Source: Pseudobacteriovorax antillogorgiicola
GTDB lineage: Bacteria > Bdellovibrionota_B > Oligoflexia > Oligoflexales > RGVZ01
DNA length: 64,000 nucleotides
NCBI GenBank assembly: GCA_945865565.1
Contig: CAMBEK010000003.1
Coordinates: forward strand, 1 to 64,000
Direction: 5' to 3'
Under the pieces are notes generated by a model. That model was not told where the DNA came from. It saw only the letters and a list, made by a program, of their open reading frames with translations, and did no database searches. How positions within the stretch are numbered: position 1 is the first letter of the stretch; each line of letters begins with the position of its first letter. Positions 1-8,324 of the stretch are shown in pieces. A program made the position numbers and the translations under genes.

Positions 1-219
1 TGTACCACCGCGCCCTACAGCCCGGAAAGCAACGGAATGGCAGAAGCTCTGGTGAAGACTATTAAACGCGACTACGTCGCGATGAATGACGTCCCAACGG
101 CAACAGACGTGATGAGTAAGCTAGCGGGGTGGTTTGAAGATTACAACGAACGAGCCCCGCACAAAGGACTTGGCATGAATTCGCCAAGGGAATACATCAG
201 CTCAATAACTGCTGGCTAA
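1..219 (+). CDS. IS3-family transposase OrfB, C-terminal part (cut by window edge)
   Basis: The reading frame is open from base 1 and ends at TAA 217-219, so the 60-aa ORF in the track is only its ATG-initiated part. The text APYSPESNGMAEALVKTIKRD matches the end of the integrase core of IS3-family transposases, in the group where the final catalytic Glu sits in the SNGMAEA segment. It is followed by the usual WFEDYNE and PHKGLG...SPREYI tail. The enzyme would catalyse transposition of the element. The 5' part lies outside the window, so I cannot say whether the element is intact. A fragment of an unrelated transposase follows directly, which suggests a nest of degraded elements. Confidence 0.85.
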   Translation, partial: CTTAPYSPESNGMAEALVKTIKRDYVAMNDVPTATDVMSKLAGWFEDYNERAPHKGLGMNSPREYISSITAG

Positions 220-220
220 T

Positions 221-403
221 TCGAAAACCGGCGGAGATATTTATCGAAAGCGAAAGACGATTACCGAACCGGTCTTCGGCCAATTAAAAGAAGCCCGAAG
301 ATTTAGAACCTTTCTGCTGAGGGGCACTGAAAAAGTGCGCGGAGAATGGCAATTGATGGCGATTTGTCACAATTTAGGGAAATTGCACAAGGCTAAGGCC
401 TGA
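221..403 (+). pseudogene. Transposase C-terminal remnant (IS1182/IS5-like DDE type)
   Basis: This stretch is too short for the ORF track and has no start codon. The frame of 221-403 reads KTGGDIYRKRKTITEPVFGQ, then LKEARRF, RGTEKVRGEW and HNLGKLHK before TGA. That is the conserved C-terminus of DDE transposases of the IS1182 / DDE_Tnp_1_6 kind, where EPVFGQ-K contains the last catalytic Glu. The rest of the gene is missing because it is joined directly behind the IS3 transposase stop. It is best read as a relic left by one element inserting into or recombining with another. Confidence 0.75.
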
Positions 404-483
404 ACGGCGTATTCTGGCGCCTACTGCACTACGATTTCTTTCATGAAAAACATGGCGGTCGATTTTTTAAAAAAAAATTCGAA

Positions 484-620
484 GAAAGGATCCTTCCCCT
501 TCGCTACGCTCAGGGTCAGGATGACGAGTTAAGAAAGGATCCTTCGCATTCGCTCAGGATGACGGGGGTCCGGTCAGGATGACGGGGCGCCGCTCAGGAT
601 GACGGGGGTCCGGTCAGGAC
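484..620. repeat. Cluster of short repeats with core TCAGGATGACG
   Basis: The core TCAGGATGACG appears four times in about 130 bases, with a further truncated copy (TCAGGAC) at the end. Several copies are preceded by AAGGATCCTTCG or GGGGTCCGG. The same element in reverse orientation (CGTCATCCTGAGCG...AGCGAAGGATCC) occurs at 40694-40722 at the convergent 3' ends of purM and a protease gene. This is therefore a dispersed intergenic repeat family. The cluster sits between transposase remnants and the lipase stop codon. The 404-483 stretch before it has a poly-T/poly-A run and no gene. Confidence 0.8.
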
Positions 621-627
621 CCGCCCT

Positions 628-2076
628 TTACTGCAGAAACAGATCGAGGCCCTGGCGAGTGATGATTTCTGCGCCCCCCGGCTGACCGGCTGGCTTCGTG
701 AACGCGGGCTTGTTGGTGTCGCGGCCGAAGGTCATCTTGCGCGCCGGCAAACATACCTTTCCAAGCTGCAAGCACGAGACGCCGCGCTGGTAACCCAACT
801 CAATCTCTTCTTTGTAACGGGCTGCCAGGGCAGCGCCATCAAGACCGGCCGGACGAGCCAACAGCTTTGCCTTCTGGGCATCCGTCGGAAACGACTCAAG
901 GTCCAACCACCAGCGTGAGTTCTCTTGGAGGCTGTTCAGATTCACATCATACCAGCTGTGCATGATGGTGACTTCTGCAGTGCTGTAGTCCCAACGCCCC
1001 GTGCCCAGGGCACGAGCAGCCGGGAAAAGACGTTTCACGTCCTGGACCACGCCGGGCATCGCGAATCCACCGTTGTAGAAGCGACGGGTTTTGACCACGC
1101 CAGGCGTCTCAAAGCGAACGAGTTTTGAGTCGGATGGTTCTTCAATCGGGATAAAATAAGTCGGCTCGGCGATGCTGGCCAAAACGGCGAGCTTCATGTC
1201 TTCCGCCGTTTCCATCACGCGCACGTCACAAAGGCGCTCTTCCTGGGTCAGGTTTTCCGTCAAATAACGGAACATGACAGGATCGGCGAAGTAGGTACAA
1301 ATCTTGCCGACCTTTTGCGATTCAAAACTGAGGACGCCGTTCCGCTGAGAATAGGAAAAATCGCTGATATCAAACGAACGCGCACGGTCGCTATTGCCAT
1401 TCAACCAGCGGCGGTTGTCATTGACGTCTTGATTGGAAGCGACGATCACCGTTGGAATTCTCGGCACGCAGGCACCGTTAAGGGTGATTTCATCAACCAA
1501 AGGGGAAATGGTGCTCAAGGGCGAACCGAATTCCTGACCCGAAGTGATCGCACCAAGGACTTCGCGTAGTTTTGCTGCGATGTCTTCTTTTACCAATTCC
1601 GACGGAAATCCACTGACGATGCTCTCTGCGCCCTGGATGGCCTCGCTCGTGAAACCGCGACAGCTAAACCAGGCTGCAAGCAAGGCGCCACTGCTGTTTC
1701 CAGTCACCACGACATCACCGGCCGCCATGGCCTGGGCGTTCGATTCCGCACGCAGCATCGAAATGCGCTCGTAGGAAGCCTTGGCTACGCCAATATCCCA
1801 GGTCAGGGTCGTGCCCTTGCCCTGGAACGCGTAAACCAATTTCGGATTAATCGAATCAGAGCGATCGGCAGCAATCTGCATGCTCATGCCGTGCTGGGTT
1901 GCAATCGTGCGAAGGCCAACGCTCTGCTCCACTGGCTGCAGTGATTCTGATTCGGGGGCTGGCTGTGCCGGAGCCTTATCGCCGTTTGAACTCGAACCGC
2001 ACGAGGTCAAGGCAAATGACATGGCAGATGACAGAACAATAATCCGTGCGCCACTGGTGATTCTTTTAGATGACAT
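628..2076 (-). CDS. Patatin-like phospholipase, lipoprotein
   Basis: Predicted lipid acyl hydrolase exported as a lipoprotein. I start it at MSSKRITSG (2076), not at the upstream ORF start, because that gives a clean signal peptide ending in the lipobox-like FALTSC, with a GGAG about 12 bases upstream. Patatin signatures are a Gly-rich oxyanion segment (AFQGKGTTLTWDIG) and the nucleophile elbow GNSSG near residue 130. The usual Asp-Gly dyad appears as NGG (FYNGGFAMPG), so Asn stands where Asp is expected; the mature protein could be weak or differently arranged. About 482 aa. It lies 67 bp downstream of the metzincin-like lipoprotein gene and probably shares its transcript. Confidence 0.72.
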   Translation of the reverse strand: MSSKRITSGARIIVLSSAMSFALTSCGSSSNGDKAPAQPAPESESLQPVEQSVGLRTIATQHGMSMQIAADRSDSINPKLVYAFQGKGTTLTWDIGVAKASYERISMLRAESNAQAMAAGDVVVTGNSSGALLAAWFSCRGFTSEAIQGAESIVSGFPSELVKEDIAAKLREVLGAITSGQEFGSPLSTISPLVDEITLNGACVPRIPTVIVASNQDVNDNRRWLNGNSDRARSFDISDFSYSQRNGVLSFESQKVGKICTYFADPVMFRYLTENLTQEERLCDVRVMETAEDMKLAVLASIAEPTYFIPIEEPSDSKLVRFETPGVVKTRRFYNGGFAMPGVVQDVKRLFPAARALGTGRWDYSTAEVTIMHSWYDVNLNSLQENSRWWLDLESFPTDAQKAKLLARPAGLDGAALAARYKEEIELGYQRGVSCLQLGKVCLPARKMTFGRDTNKPAFTKPAGQPGGAEIITRQGLDLFLQ

Positions 2077-2143
2077 GATTGGCCTCAACTCCGCTTGATC
2101 TGACTGATGTAATCTGACTGCCACGTTCTTTATTGCAATGCTG

Positions 2144-2728
2144 CTACTGAGCAAAAAACGACCGGACATCTGCAAAATACTTCGTAAAATCCTTTTCACC
2201 GGTGATGTCGAAGTACATCACGCTGGATGGCTCTGGATCGTGAACCATCTGCAGGCCATGGCCGGCTTCGTGGTAGAAAAGTTTGCGAATATCCGTTTTG
2301 TCGGCATCTTTAATTGAATTGATCTTCATGCGGACGAAATCTTCGTCGAGTTCAAGGCGCATCGAATAACTGGTAGTCCGCAAGGCCTTTGGTGCCGGCA
2401 AATAACTGCGGCGTTCTTCAGTCTCAGAAAGCCACTGCCCCCAACCCACTTTGCCTTCACGCATGTTCAGGCCCTGCGTCAAAGTGATGGGACTGTTCGC
2501 CTCATCTTCGATGGTCGTGTAGTGAAGGGCCTCGATGCCGGCTTCTGTATTGTATTGGTGGATCAAACGGCGAAAGCTGTCGTGCATGCCGCTGTCGGCA
2601 CCGACGCAAGTCAGGACGAAGTTCCTGACCTCTTTATCTTGGGTGGGCAGGCCACAAGACGTCAGGCCTGGGGCCACGACAAGGCATGCCAAAAGAAAAT
2701 TACGAATGCTGAAACGCAAATTCGACAC
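2144..2728 (-). CDS. Metzincin-like zinc metalloprotease, lipoprotein
   Basis: Small predicted extracellular or periplasmic zinc protease. The motif HEAGHGLQMVHD is the metzincin HExxHxxGxxH/D pattern with Asp as possible third ligand. It is followed by SVMYFD, which fits a Met-turn. I place the start at GTG 2728 (SNLRFSIRNF...) behind a GGGG ribosome site; this gives a 26-residue signal ending in LTSC, a lipobox. The ORF-track start at 2761 is also a GTG and would only lengthen the signal. About 194 aa, small even for matrixins. It precedes the patatin-like lipoprotein on the same strand, and the pair could form a secreted protease-lipase unit (inference). Confidence 0.7.
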   Translation of the reverse strand: MSNLRFSIRNFLLACLVVAPGLTSCGLPTQDKEVRNFVLTCVGADSGMHDSFRRLIHQYNTEAGIEALHYTTIEDEANSPITLTQGLNMREGKVGWGQWLSETEERRSYLPAPKALRTTSYSMRLELDEDFVRMKINSIKDADKTDIRKLFYHEAGHGLQMVHDPEPSSVMYFDITGEKDFTKYFADVRSFFAQ

Positions 2729-2835
2729 AGGCAACCCCACAACAACAGCCACGGAAAACACAACAGCAACAAGAACTACGACGAGCCTGATGGTTGAGGG
2801 GAAGTCTCAGATGGACCAACCCCAACGCTAGAGAG

Positions 2836-2864
2836 ACCTTATAATAATTGTATTACAACGTCAA
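2836..2864 (-). promoter_or_regulatory. Sigma-70-like promoter upstream of the metzincin-like gene
   Basis: On the minus strand, TTGACG is followed after 17 bases by TAAGGT, or after 15 bases by TATAAG. It lies in a markedly AT-rich stretch (about 2838-2905) about 110 bases before the lipoprotein gene. The position and AT content support a promoter; which -10 is used is not certain. Confidence 0.45.
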
Positions 2865-2935
2865 TATATTTTAATAGAAATTATGAATTTATTAGAAAGT
2901 CTTGAATGATATCTGACACGGGGAGGCGCCTGGGT

Positions 2936-4318
2936 TCAATAGGCGTTTTTGCTCAGGAACCCCCTGAAAACAGTGAGAAAAATGATCCTCAAGTCCAGCC
3001 AAACCGACCAGTTCTGGATGTAGAACAGGTCGCATTCGATCCGTTTTTCAAGGCTGGTGTCGCCCCGCCAGCCATGGATCTGGGCCCATCCCGTGATCCC
3101 CGCCTTGACCTTGTGGCGCAGCATGTAGCCGGGAATCTCGCGGCGAAATTGATCAACAAAAACGGGGCGTTCTGGTCTTGGGCCCACCAGACTCATATCC
3201 CCGCGCAGGACATTCCAGAACTGGGGAAGCTCGTCCAGGCTGCTGCTGCGCAGAAGCCCTCCGAACCAAGTGGCGCGGTTGTCGGTCGGCTTGGCCCACA
3301 CCGCCCCCGAACCCTTTTCGGCATCCACCGGCATGGAACGAAACTTCAGGATCGAGAAGCTGTTGCCATCCAGACCCATCCGGGTTTGGCGGTATAAAAC
3401 CGGTCCTGGAGACGTGAGGCGCACGAGGATCGCAACCATGATCATGACTGGCCCAAACAAGGCCAAACCAAACAAGGCCCCAAAAACGTCGACGCCCCGT
3501 TTGATCAGGCGCCCGATCCCGGCCAACGGGGATTCGTTGATGCTGATCACCGGGCGACCATCAACCAAGGCAATGCCAGAGGCAAACCTGGTGAAGCGGC
3601 TCATATCAGGAATGATCCGGATATCCGGAACCTGATCCGCAATGCCGGCCAACTGATCTTCGACGACACCGAGTAACCGGTAGGGCAATGCCACCACCAT
3701 GGCGTGGACTTCCAGCCTGGTCAGAAGTTCGATCCAGTCGCTTGGCGCCCCAGAGACACCGTTGCCTCCGCCGAGATCCTCCAACAGGACAGTGCCCACG
3801 CAGCGAGACTGAACCAGGTCCATCTCCCCGGCGGCATCCATGGCGTGACTGGCCAAGCCCTGCGTTGAAACGACCAACACATTGCGCACCGGACTCTTGC
3901 GGCGATACCAACGAAAAAGTTTGCGGGTCAGCGACCTCCCGGCGATCAAAAGCAATGGCTGCAGAGCGGCAAACATCACCATCACAATGCGCGAATAACG
4001 GTACTCTTCGTAAAAATAGGTAAAGGCGACAAAGGCAAGGGTGGCCAGACCACAGGAAGGAATGATGTCGAGGGCTTCAAGAACCGCAGAACGGCGCCCC
4101 TGGGAGCGCTGGTAAAAACCACTGGCAAAAAAGACTGCTGCCCAGATCACGACAATGAAAGGGATCAGTTTCAAATACAAAGCCAATGGTGGAACGCCCT
4201 TCGGCGTTTCCAAAAGTGCAAAGCGAAGCTGAAATGCCGCAACCCACGCGACGACCACAGCACCCATGTCCATGCCGAGCCTGACAAAGCGAACAAGTTG
4301 TTTCTGTTGCTGGTTCAT
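2936..4318 (-). CDS. Undecaprenyl-phosphate sugar phosphotransferase (WcaJ/ExoE type)
   Basis: Initiating enzyme of exopolysaccharide or capsule synthesis. It transfers a sugar-1-phosphate from a nucleotide sugar to undecaprenyl phosphate at the inner membrane. The 460-aa length is typical. Residues 1-120 hold several hydrophobic helices, then a soluble CoA-binding-like domain, one more membrane segment (FGALFGLALFGPVMIMVAIL), and the bacterial sugar-transferase domain. Its hallmarks are present: LKFRSM, SLDELPQFWNVL, GDMSLVGPRPE, VKAGITGWAQ and the C-terminal DLFYIQNWS. It starts 16 bp after the stop of the glycosyltransferase gene, so the two are likely cotranscribed. The exact sugar cannot be read from sequence. 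Confidence 0.9.
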   Translation of the reverse strand: MNQQQKQLVRFVRLGMDMGAVVVAWVAAFQLRFALLETPKGVPPLALYLKLIPFIVVIWAAVFFASGFYQRSQGRRSAVLEALDIIPSCGLATLAFVAFTYFYEEYRYSRIVMVMFAALQPLLLIAGRSLTRKLFRWYRRKSPVRNVLVVSTQGLASHAMDAAGEMDLVQSRCVGTVLLEDLGGGNGVSGAPSDWIELLTRLEVHAMVVALPYRLLGVVEDQLAGIADQVPDIRIIPDMSRFTRFASGIALVDGRPVISINESPLAGIGRLIKRGVDVFGALFGLALFGPVMIMVAILVRLTSPGPVLYRQTRMGLDGNSFSILKFRSMPVDAEKGSGAVWAKPTDNRATWFGGLLRSSSLDELPQFWNVLRGDMSLVGPRPERPVFVDQFRREIPGYMLRHKVKAGITGWAQIHGWRGDTSLEKRIECDLFYIQNWSVWLDLRIIFLTVFRGFLSKNAY

Positions 4319-4333
4319 AATCCGGTCAACACC

Positions 4334-5473
4334 CTATTTTCGGTCTGCTTCGCGTCGATTTTGAATCAGCTGATCCACTTCCTGCTTTATCGCGCCCTGA
4401 AATGCCGGCGTTGAAAACCGGCGGGCTTGATGTGCCAGTGCTGCTGGATCCAATTCAAACTTCTCTTCGAACCTTGCCATGGCATCAGCCAGATCGTCCA
4501 CTTCGGGACGGTCAAAGAAAAGCCCACTTCGACCCTCGTCGATAAAATCGAGCGCGCCACCGGCACGCTGGGCAATGATGGGGGCACCAGATGCCATGGC
4601 CTCGACCCCGGTGATCCCGAAATCCTCGACCCCGGGAAACAACAAGGCCTTGGCTCCCCCCATCAGGGACTCCCACGTGGCGTCGTCGGGGCGATGAACA
4701 AATTCAACATTGGATCCGCCAAGGCGCTTTAATGACTGCCACTCAGGCCCATCACCGGCGACGATCAATTTTCGACCAAGTTTCTTGCAGGCCGAAATGG
4801 CCAGATCAAATCGCTTGTAAGATACGGCCGCCCCGGCGACGAGGTAGTAGTCCCCACGACTTGATGCGCCGCCTCCGCTCAGCCTCGCCTGGGCTTGCTT
4901 TTGAAAGCGGTCCACGTCCACTGGCGGATAGATGACCGATGCGTCGCGGCCATAAAAGCGCCGGACCCGCTGCTGGACAAATCTGGAGTTAGCCACAAAC
5001 TGATCCACCCGGTTTGCCGAGATGACATCCCACTGCCGCAGATCGGAAGATAATTTGTGGATCACTGATTTCAAAAAAGGAATGCGAGGCAGGCGGGACG
5101 TATATTCGCTTCGTTGATCCCAAATGTAACGCATCGGCGAATGGATGTAGCACAGATGGCTGGCCCCCGGTCCAGGCAACGCACCCTTCGCAACACAAGA
5201 TGACGTACTGATCAGTAAATCAAAATCAAACAGCGGCAAGGATTCAATTGCAGCGGGAAGAAACGGCAGCAGAGCCTTGCGCAAAGGACGCAAATGCTTC
5301 AGCCCGCTTGGAAAAAAAATTTCGCGACTGCGAATCGACTCAGGCATTTTCGCTGCGTCGTAGAACAAAGTGAAGACGGGAGCACCCGGAAAAAGGGGCA
5401 GCATTGCCTCAAGCACTTTTTCGCCGCCGCGGCAAGCCACCAGCCAGTCATGGACAAATGCTACTTTCACCAT
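4334..5473 (-). CDS. Family 4 glycosyltransferase (group 1)
   Basis: Predicted retaining GT-B glycosyltransferase adding a sugar from an activated donor to the lipid-linked glycan begun by the neighbouring WcaJ-type enzyme. The first in-track codon is TTG; ATG at 5473 (MVKVAFVHDW) has a GGGG just upstream and is preferred, giving 379 aa. The N-terminal acceptor domain begins with VAFVHDWL and GGEKVLEAML. The donor domain carries YPPVDVDRF, LIVAGDGPEW and the E-x7-E region EDFGITGVEAMASG. The pattern recalls mannosyltransferases of the WbaZ/RfbZ kind, but donor specificity is not certain. Confidence 0.88.
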   Translation of the reverse strand: MVKVAFVHDWLVACRGGEKVLEAMLPLFPGAPVFTLFYDAAKMPESIRSREIFFPSGLKHLRPLRKALLPFLPAAIESLPLFDFDLLISTSSCVAKGALPGPGASHLCYIHSPMRYIWDQRSEYTSRLPRIPFLKSVIHKLSSDLRQWDVISANRVDQFVANSRFVQQRVRRFYGRDASVIYPPVDVDRFQKQAQARLSGGGASSRGDYYLVAGAAVSYKRFDLAISACKKLGRKLIVAGDGPEWQSLKRLGGSNVEFVHRPDDATWESLMGGAKALLFPGVEDFGITGVEAMASGAPIIAQRAGGALDFIDEGRSGLFFDRPEVDDLADAMARFEEKFELDPAALAHQARRFSTPAFQGAIKQEVDQLIQNRREADRK

Positions 5474-5747
5474 CAAACCCCATTTTGGCTTGTCATATCA
5501 CGAAGTATCCCTCCAATTCCAGCCAATGGACAATTTCCACGAAACCCTTGGGGCTGAAGAATTTGCCGGGCGAAGTTTGCAGTGAGGGGGCAATTTTTGT
5601 TAATCTAGATTTACGCAAACAACACTTGTTTTTGAGTGACTCGTCTTCCCCGGGAAGGCTGCGAAGGACTGGGCTGAACCTGAGAAGCCACCTTCCGGTC
5701 GAATGGGCCGTTGTATCCTCACGCGTTTTTGGAGGCAGTTCTACCGT

Positions 5748-6929
5748 ATGAATACCCCTGAGATTCGCAGAACAGGAGAGGATTCTTGCCGCGCCCAATC
5801 CATGCTCTTCCGGAGCAAAGGACGGGCCGGCCTTCAATATGGGGACTGGCAGGAACTTTTTCCTGAGATCATCGGCCGTAGCCCGACGATGCTGAAGGCA
5901 CTGGAGACGGTTGCCAAAATATCGCACTCGGAGAGCGCCGTCCTGATTTCCGGTGAGTCGGGAACCGGGAAAGAGCTGATCGCGTCGGCCATCCACAGGC
6001 TATCCAGCCGGTCGGCCAGGCCCTTTGTCGCAATCAATTGCTCGGCCATTCCAGAAAACCTGCTTGAATCCGAACTCTTTGGTCACGAAAAAGGCGCTTT
6101 TACTGGCGCCGACCGCCGTCGGATGGGGCGTTTTGATGCGGCATCAGGCGGAACTCTCTTCTTGGATGAGATCGGGGATATGCCACTCGCCCTTCAAGCC
6201 AAACTGCTGAGGGTCCTTCAGGAACGTAAGTTCACCCCGCTTGGCGGCAATGAGATCCGTGAAGCAGACGTCAGGATCGTCGCGGCGACCAACTTGGACC
6301 TGGAAAAAGCAGTGAAGGCCGGGACGTTCAGGCTGGACCTGTTCTATCGCTTGAACGTTTTGCCAGTTGCCTTGCCGGCCTTGCGCGAACGCGCCGAGGA
6401 CATCGCGGAGCTGCTGGAGCATTTTCTGGATCTAGCCGTCCGGATGCACGGCTATGACGCGAGCACGACCCTTGGACCAGACGCCATGCAAACCCTTTGT
6501 ACCTTTGCGTGGCCTGGCAATGTGCGCCAATTACAAAACATGATTGAGCGGCTGGTGGTTTTGAAGGGTGGGGGCGAGATCACCCTTGAAGACCTTCCCC
6601 CAGAATTAACCCATGCGGCTCCAGCCTGTGTCATTCCGAGCGCTATTCCCACTGTCGTGGCAAATGCGACCATACCGCTGGCTGTCCGGCCGGTCGAAAC
6701 GCCGGCAGCGATCATCCCAGGAAGTTTTGGAGAACTCCCGAAAGACGGAATCGATCTGATCCAGTTTATCGAGGATCTTGAAAATTCAATGATCATGCAG
6801 GCGCTTGACCGGACGAGCCACAACAAGAACCAGGCTGCGAAACTTCTGGGGCTGAACCGGACGACCCTCGTTGAGCGCATAAAAAAGCGGGGACTTGCCC
6901 CGCTCAATGCACCAGCTCAAGAACTCTGA
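5748..6929 (+). CDS. Sigma-54-dependent transcriptional activator (AAA+ and Fis HTH)
   Basis: Enhancer-binding protein that uses ATP to open sigma-54 promoters. Walker A is GESGTGKE, the sigma-54 contact loop is GAFTGAD and Walker B is GGTLFLDEIGD. A sensor/arginine-finger region with ERAEDI and the C-terminal Fis helix-turn-helix (NKNQAAKLLGLNRTTLVERI) are intact. Only about 35 residues precede the AAA+ domain, so there is no receiver, PAS or GAF input domain. Activity is probably set by a partner protein or by its level. I prefer ATG 5748 behind a GGAGG; ATG 5703 is also open. Its 3' end contains a terminator for the convergent frr transcript. Target genes are not identifiable here. Confidence 0.9.
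   Translation: MNTPEIRRTGEDSCRAQSMLFRSKGRAGLQYGDWQELFPEIIGRSPTMLKALETVAKISHSESAVLISGESGTGKELIASAIHRLSSRSARPFVAINCSAIPENLLESELFGHEKGAFTGADRRRMGRFDAASGGTLFLDEIGDMPLALQAKLLRVLQERKFTPLGGNEIREADVRIVAATNLDLEKAVKAGTFRLDLFYRLNVLPVALPALRERAEDIAELLEHFLDLAVRMHGYDASTTLGPDAMQTLCTFAWPGNVRQLQNMIERLVVLKGGGEITLEDLPPELTHAAPACVIPSAIPTVVANATIPLAVRPVETPAAIIPGSFGELPKDGIDLIQFIEDLENSMIMQALDRTSHNKNQAAKLLGLNRTTLVERIKKRGLAPLNAPAQEL
6880..6904 (-). terminator. Intrinsic terminator for the frr transcript, inside the convergent regulator gene
   Basis: On the minus strand the sequence reads AGCGGGGCAAGTCCCCGCT followed by TTTTT. This is a 6-7 bp GC-rich stem with a 5-base loop and a T run. It lies about 30 bases past the frr stop codon, within the last codons of the sigma-54 activator on the other strand, where it encodes KKRGLAPL. 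Confidence 0.8.
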
Positions 6930-6932
6930 CGA

Positions 6933-7490
6933 TCAAATCGTCATCACTTCTTTTTCCTTGGCGGCCAGTTTGTCATCAACTTGCTTGATGAACTGGTCCG
7001 TCATTTTTTGAACATCAGCCTGCAGCTTGCGGCTGTCGTCTTCATTCAACTCTTTATTTTTTTCCTTAGTCTTGATGTCCTCATTTACATCGCGACGAAT
7101 ATTGCGGATTCCAACTCGGGATTCTTCCGCCATTTTCTTGAGGCTCTTGGCGATGTCCTTGCGCCGTTCCTCGGTGAGGGCTGGAAAGGGAAGGCGGACG
7201 ACGTTGCCGTCGTTCGTGGGTTGCACCCCAACATCAGCAATCATGATTGCCTTCTCAATGTCTTGGATCAGGCGCTTTTCGAAGGGGGTAATAACAATCG
7301 TCCGCGCGTCAGGGGTGGTCAAGGTCGCAACTTGATTGAGCGGGGTCGGCGTGCCGTAATAGTCGAGGCGGACCGGATCAAGGATGGTAATGGAAGCGCG
7401 ACCGGTACGAACCAGCTTGAGTTCATTCTCAAAACCCTTGATCCGTTTTTCCATCGCCTGTTTGCATTGGCTGATCACATCGGCTGACAT
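6933..7490 (-). CDS. frr: Ribosome recycling factor
   Basis: Splits post-termination ribosomes together with EF-G. The family signatures KLVRTGRAS and YYGTPTPLNQVA, and the long C-terminal helix (RRDVNEDIKTKEK...), are clear. I choose ATG 7490 (MSADVISQ), not the GTG at 7499: it gives 185 aa, the usual length, and puts AAGGAG eight bases upstream. It is last in the order rpsB-tsf-pyrH-frr and ends 3 bp from the stop of the convergent sigma-54 activator gene. Confidence 0.97.
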   Translation of the reverse strand: MSADVISQCKQAMEKRIKGFENELKLVRTGRASITILDPVRLDYYGTPTPLNQVATLTTPDARTIVITPFEKRLIQDIEKAIMIADVGVQPTNDGNVVRLPFPALTEERRKDIAKSLKKMAEESRVGIRNIRRDVNEDIKTKEKNKELNEDDSRKLQADVQKMTDQFIKQVDDKLAAKEKEVMTI

Positions 7491-7538
7491 GTTGTTCACT
7501 CCTTAATGTGCTTATGTCTCTTTTGTAACTCACGCGCA

Positions 7539-8252
7539 TCAGCGCACGAAGGTACCCATCTTGACACCCGTAACGGCCCTTTGAACGCATCCAGGTTCAC
7601 CCATCTTGAATACAAGAATGGGTAATCCGGCCTCCATGCACATGGTGACGGCTGTCGCATCCATGACGTCCAGTTTTTTCTGAATGACATCAAGATAAGT
7701 CAGGCTCTCGAACTTTTTTGCATTTGGATTTTTTGCCGGATCACTGTCGTAAATGCCATCCACCTTCGTGGCCTTCATGATGATCTCGGCCCCGATTTCC
7801 CGCGCGCGCAGGCTCGCTGCAGTATCGGTCGTAAATAGCGGGTTGCCCGTACCACCGGCAAAGATCACCACGCGGCCGCTCTCAAGGTGCTTGATGGCGC
7901 GGCGGCGAATGTAGGGTTCGGCAAGTTCGGTCATGGTGATGGCCGTCATGACGCGGGTCTGCTGCTGAAATTTATTTTCAAGAATGGCCTGCAATGCCAG
8001 GCCGTTGATAACGGTGGCCAGCATGCCCATGTAGTCGGCGGAGGCACGGTCCATGCCCCACTTGGAGGCGATGCTCCCACGAAAAATGTTCCCGCCACCG
8101 ATCACAACGGCGACTTCAACACCCATCTGGCGAACCAATGAAATTTCGTTTGCGACAACCTCAATCGCATCGCCGTCGATTCCAAACCCTTGTTTGCCAC
8201 CCAGCATCTCGCCAGAGACTTTCAGCATGATGCGCTTGAATTCCGGTTTCAT
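7539..8252 (-). CDS. pyrH: Uridylate kinase (UMP kinase)
   Basis: Phosphorylates UMP to UDP in pyrimidine synthesis. The 237-aa protein has the amino-acid-kinase fold motifs [19 protein letters not shown], the [13 protein letters not shown] segment, and [16 protein letters not shown], all typical of bacterial PyrH. ATG 8252 has AGGAAA just upstream. It sits between tsf and frr as in many bacteria. A hairpin with A/T tracts separates it from tsf, so it may be transcribed partly by read-through. Confidence 0.97.
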   Translation of the reverse strand: MKPEFKRIMLKVSGEMLGGKQGFGIDGDAIEVVANEISLVRQMGVEVAVVIGGGNIFRGSIASKWGMDRASADYMGMLATVINGLALQAILENKFQQQTRVMTAITMTELAEPYIRRRAIKHLESGRVVIFAGGTGNPLFTTDTAASLRAREIGAEIIMKATKVDGIYDSDPAKNPNAKKFESLTYLDVIQKKLDVMDATAVTMCMEAGLPILVFKMGEPGCVQRAVTGVKMGTFVR

Positions 8253-8267
8253 TTTCCTGATTCTCCG

Positions 8268-8310
8268 AAAAAAAAAGGCAGATTCTCAAGTAAGAGAATC
8301 CGCCTTTTTA
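8268..8310. terminator. Hairpin with flanking A and T tracts between tsf and pyrH
   Basis: GGCAGATTCTC pairs with GAGAATCCGCC (one mismatch) around the loop AAGTAA, with an A run on one side and a T run on the other. On the minus strand it would end or attenuate the rpsB-tsf transcript just before pyrH. Confidence 0.75.
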
Positions 8311-8324
8311 AAGACTGAGGCAAC

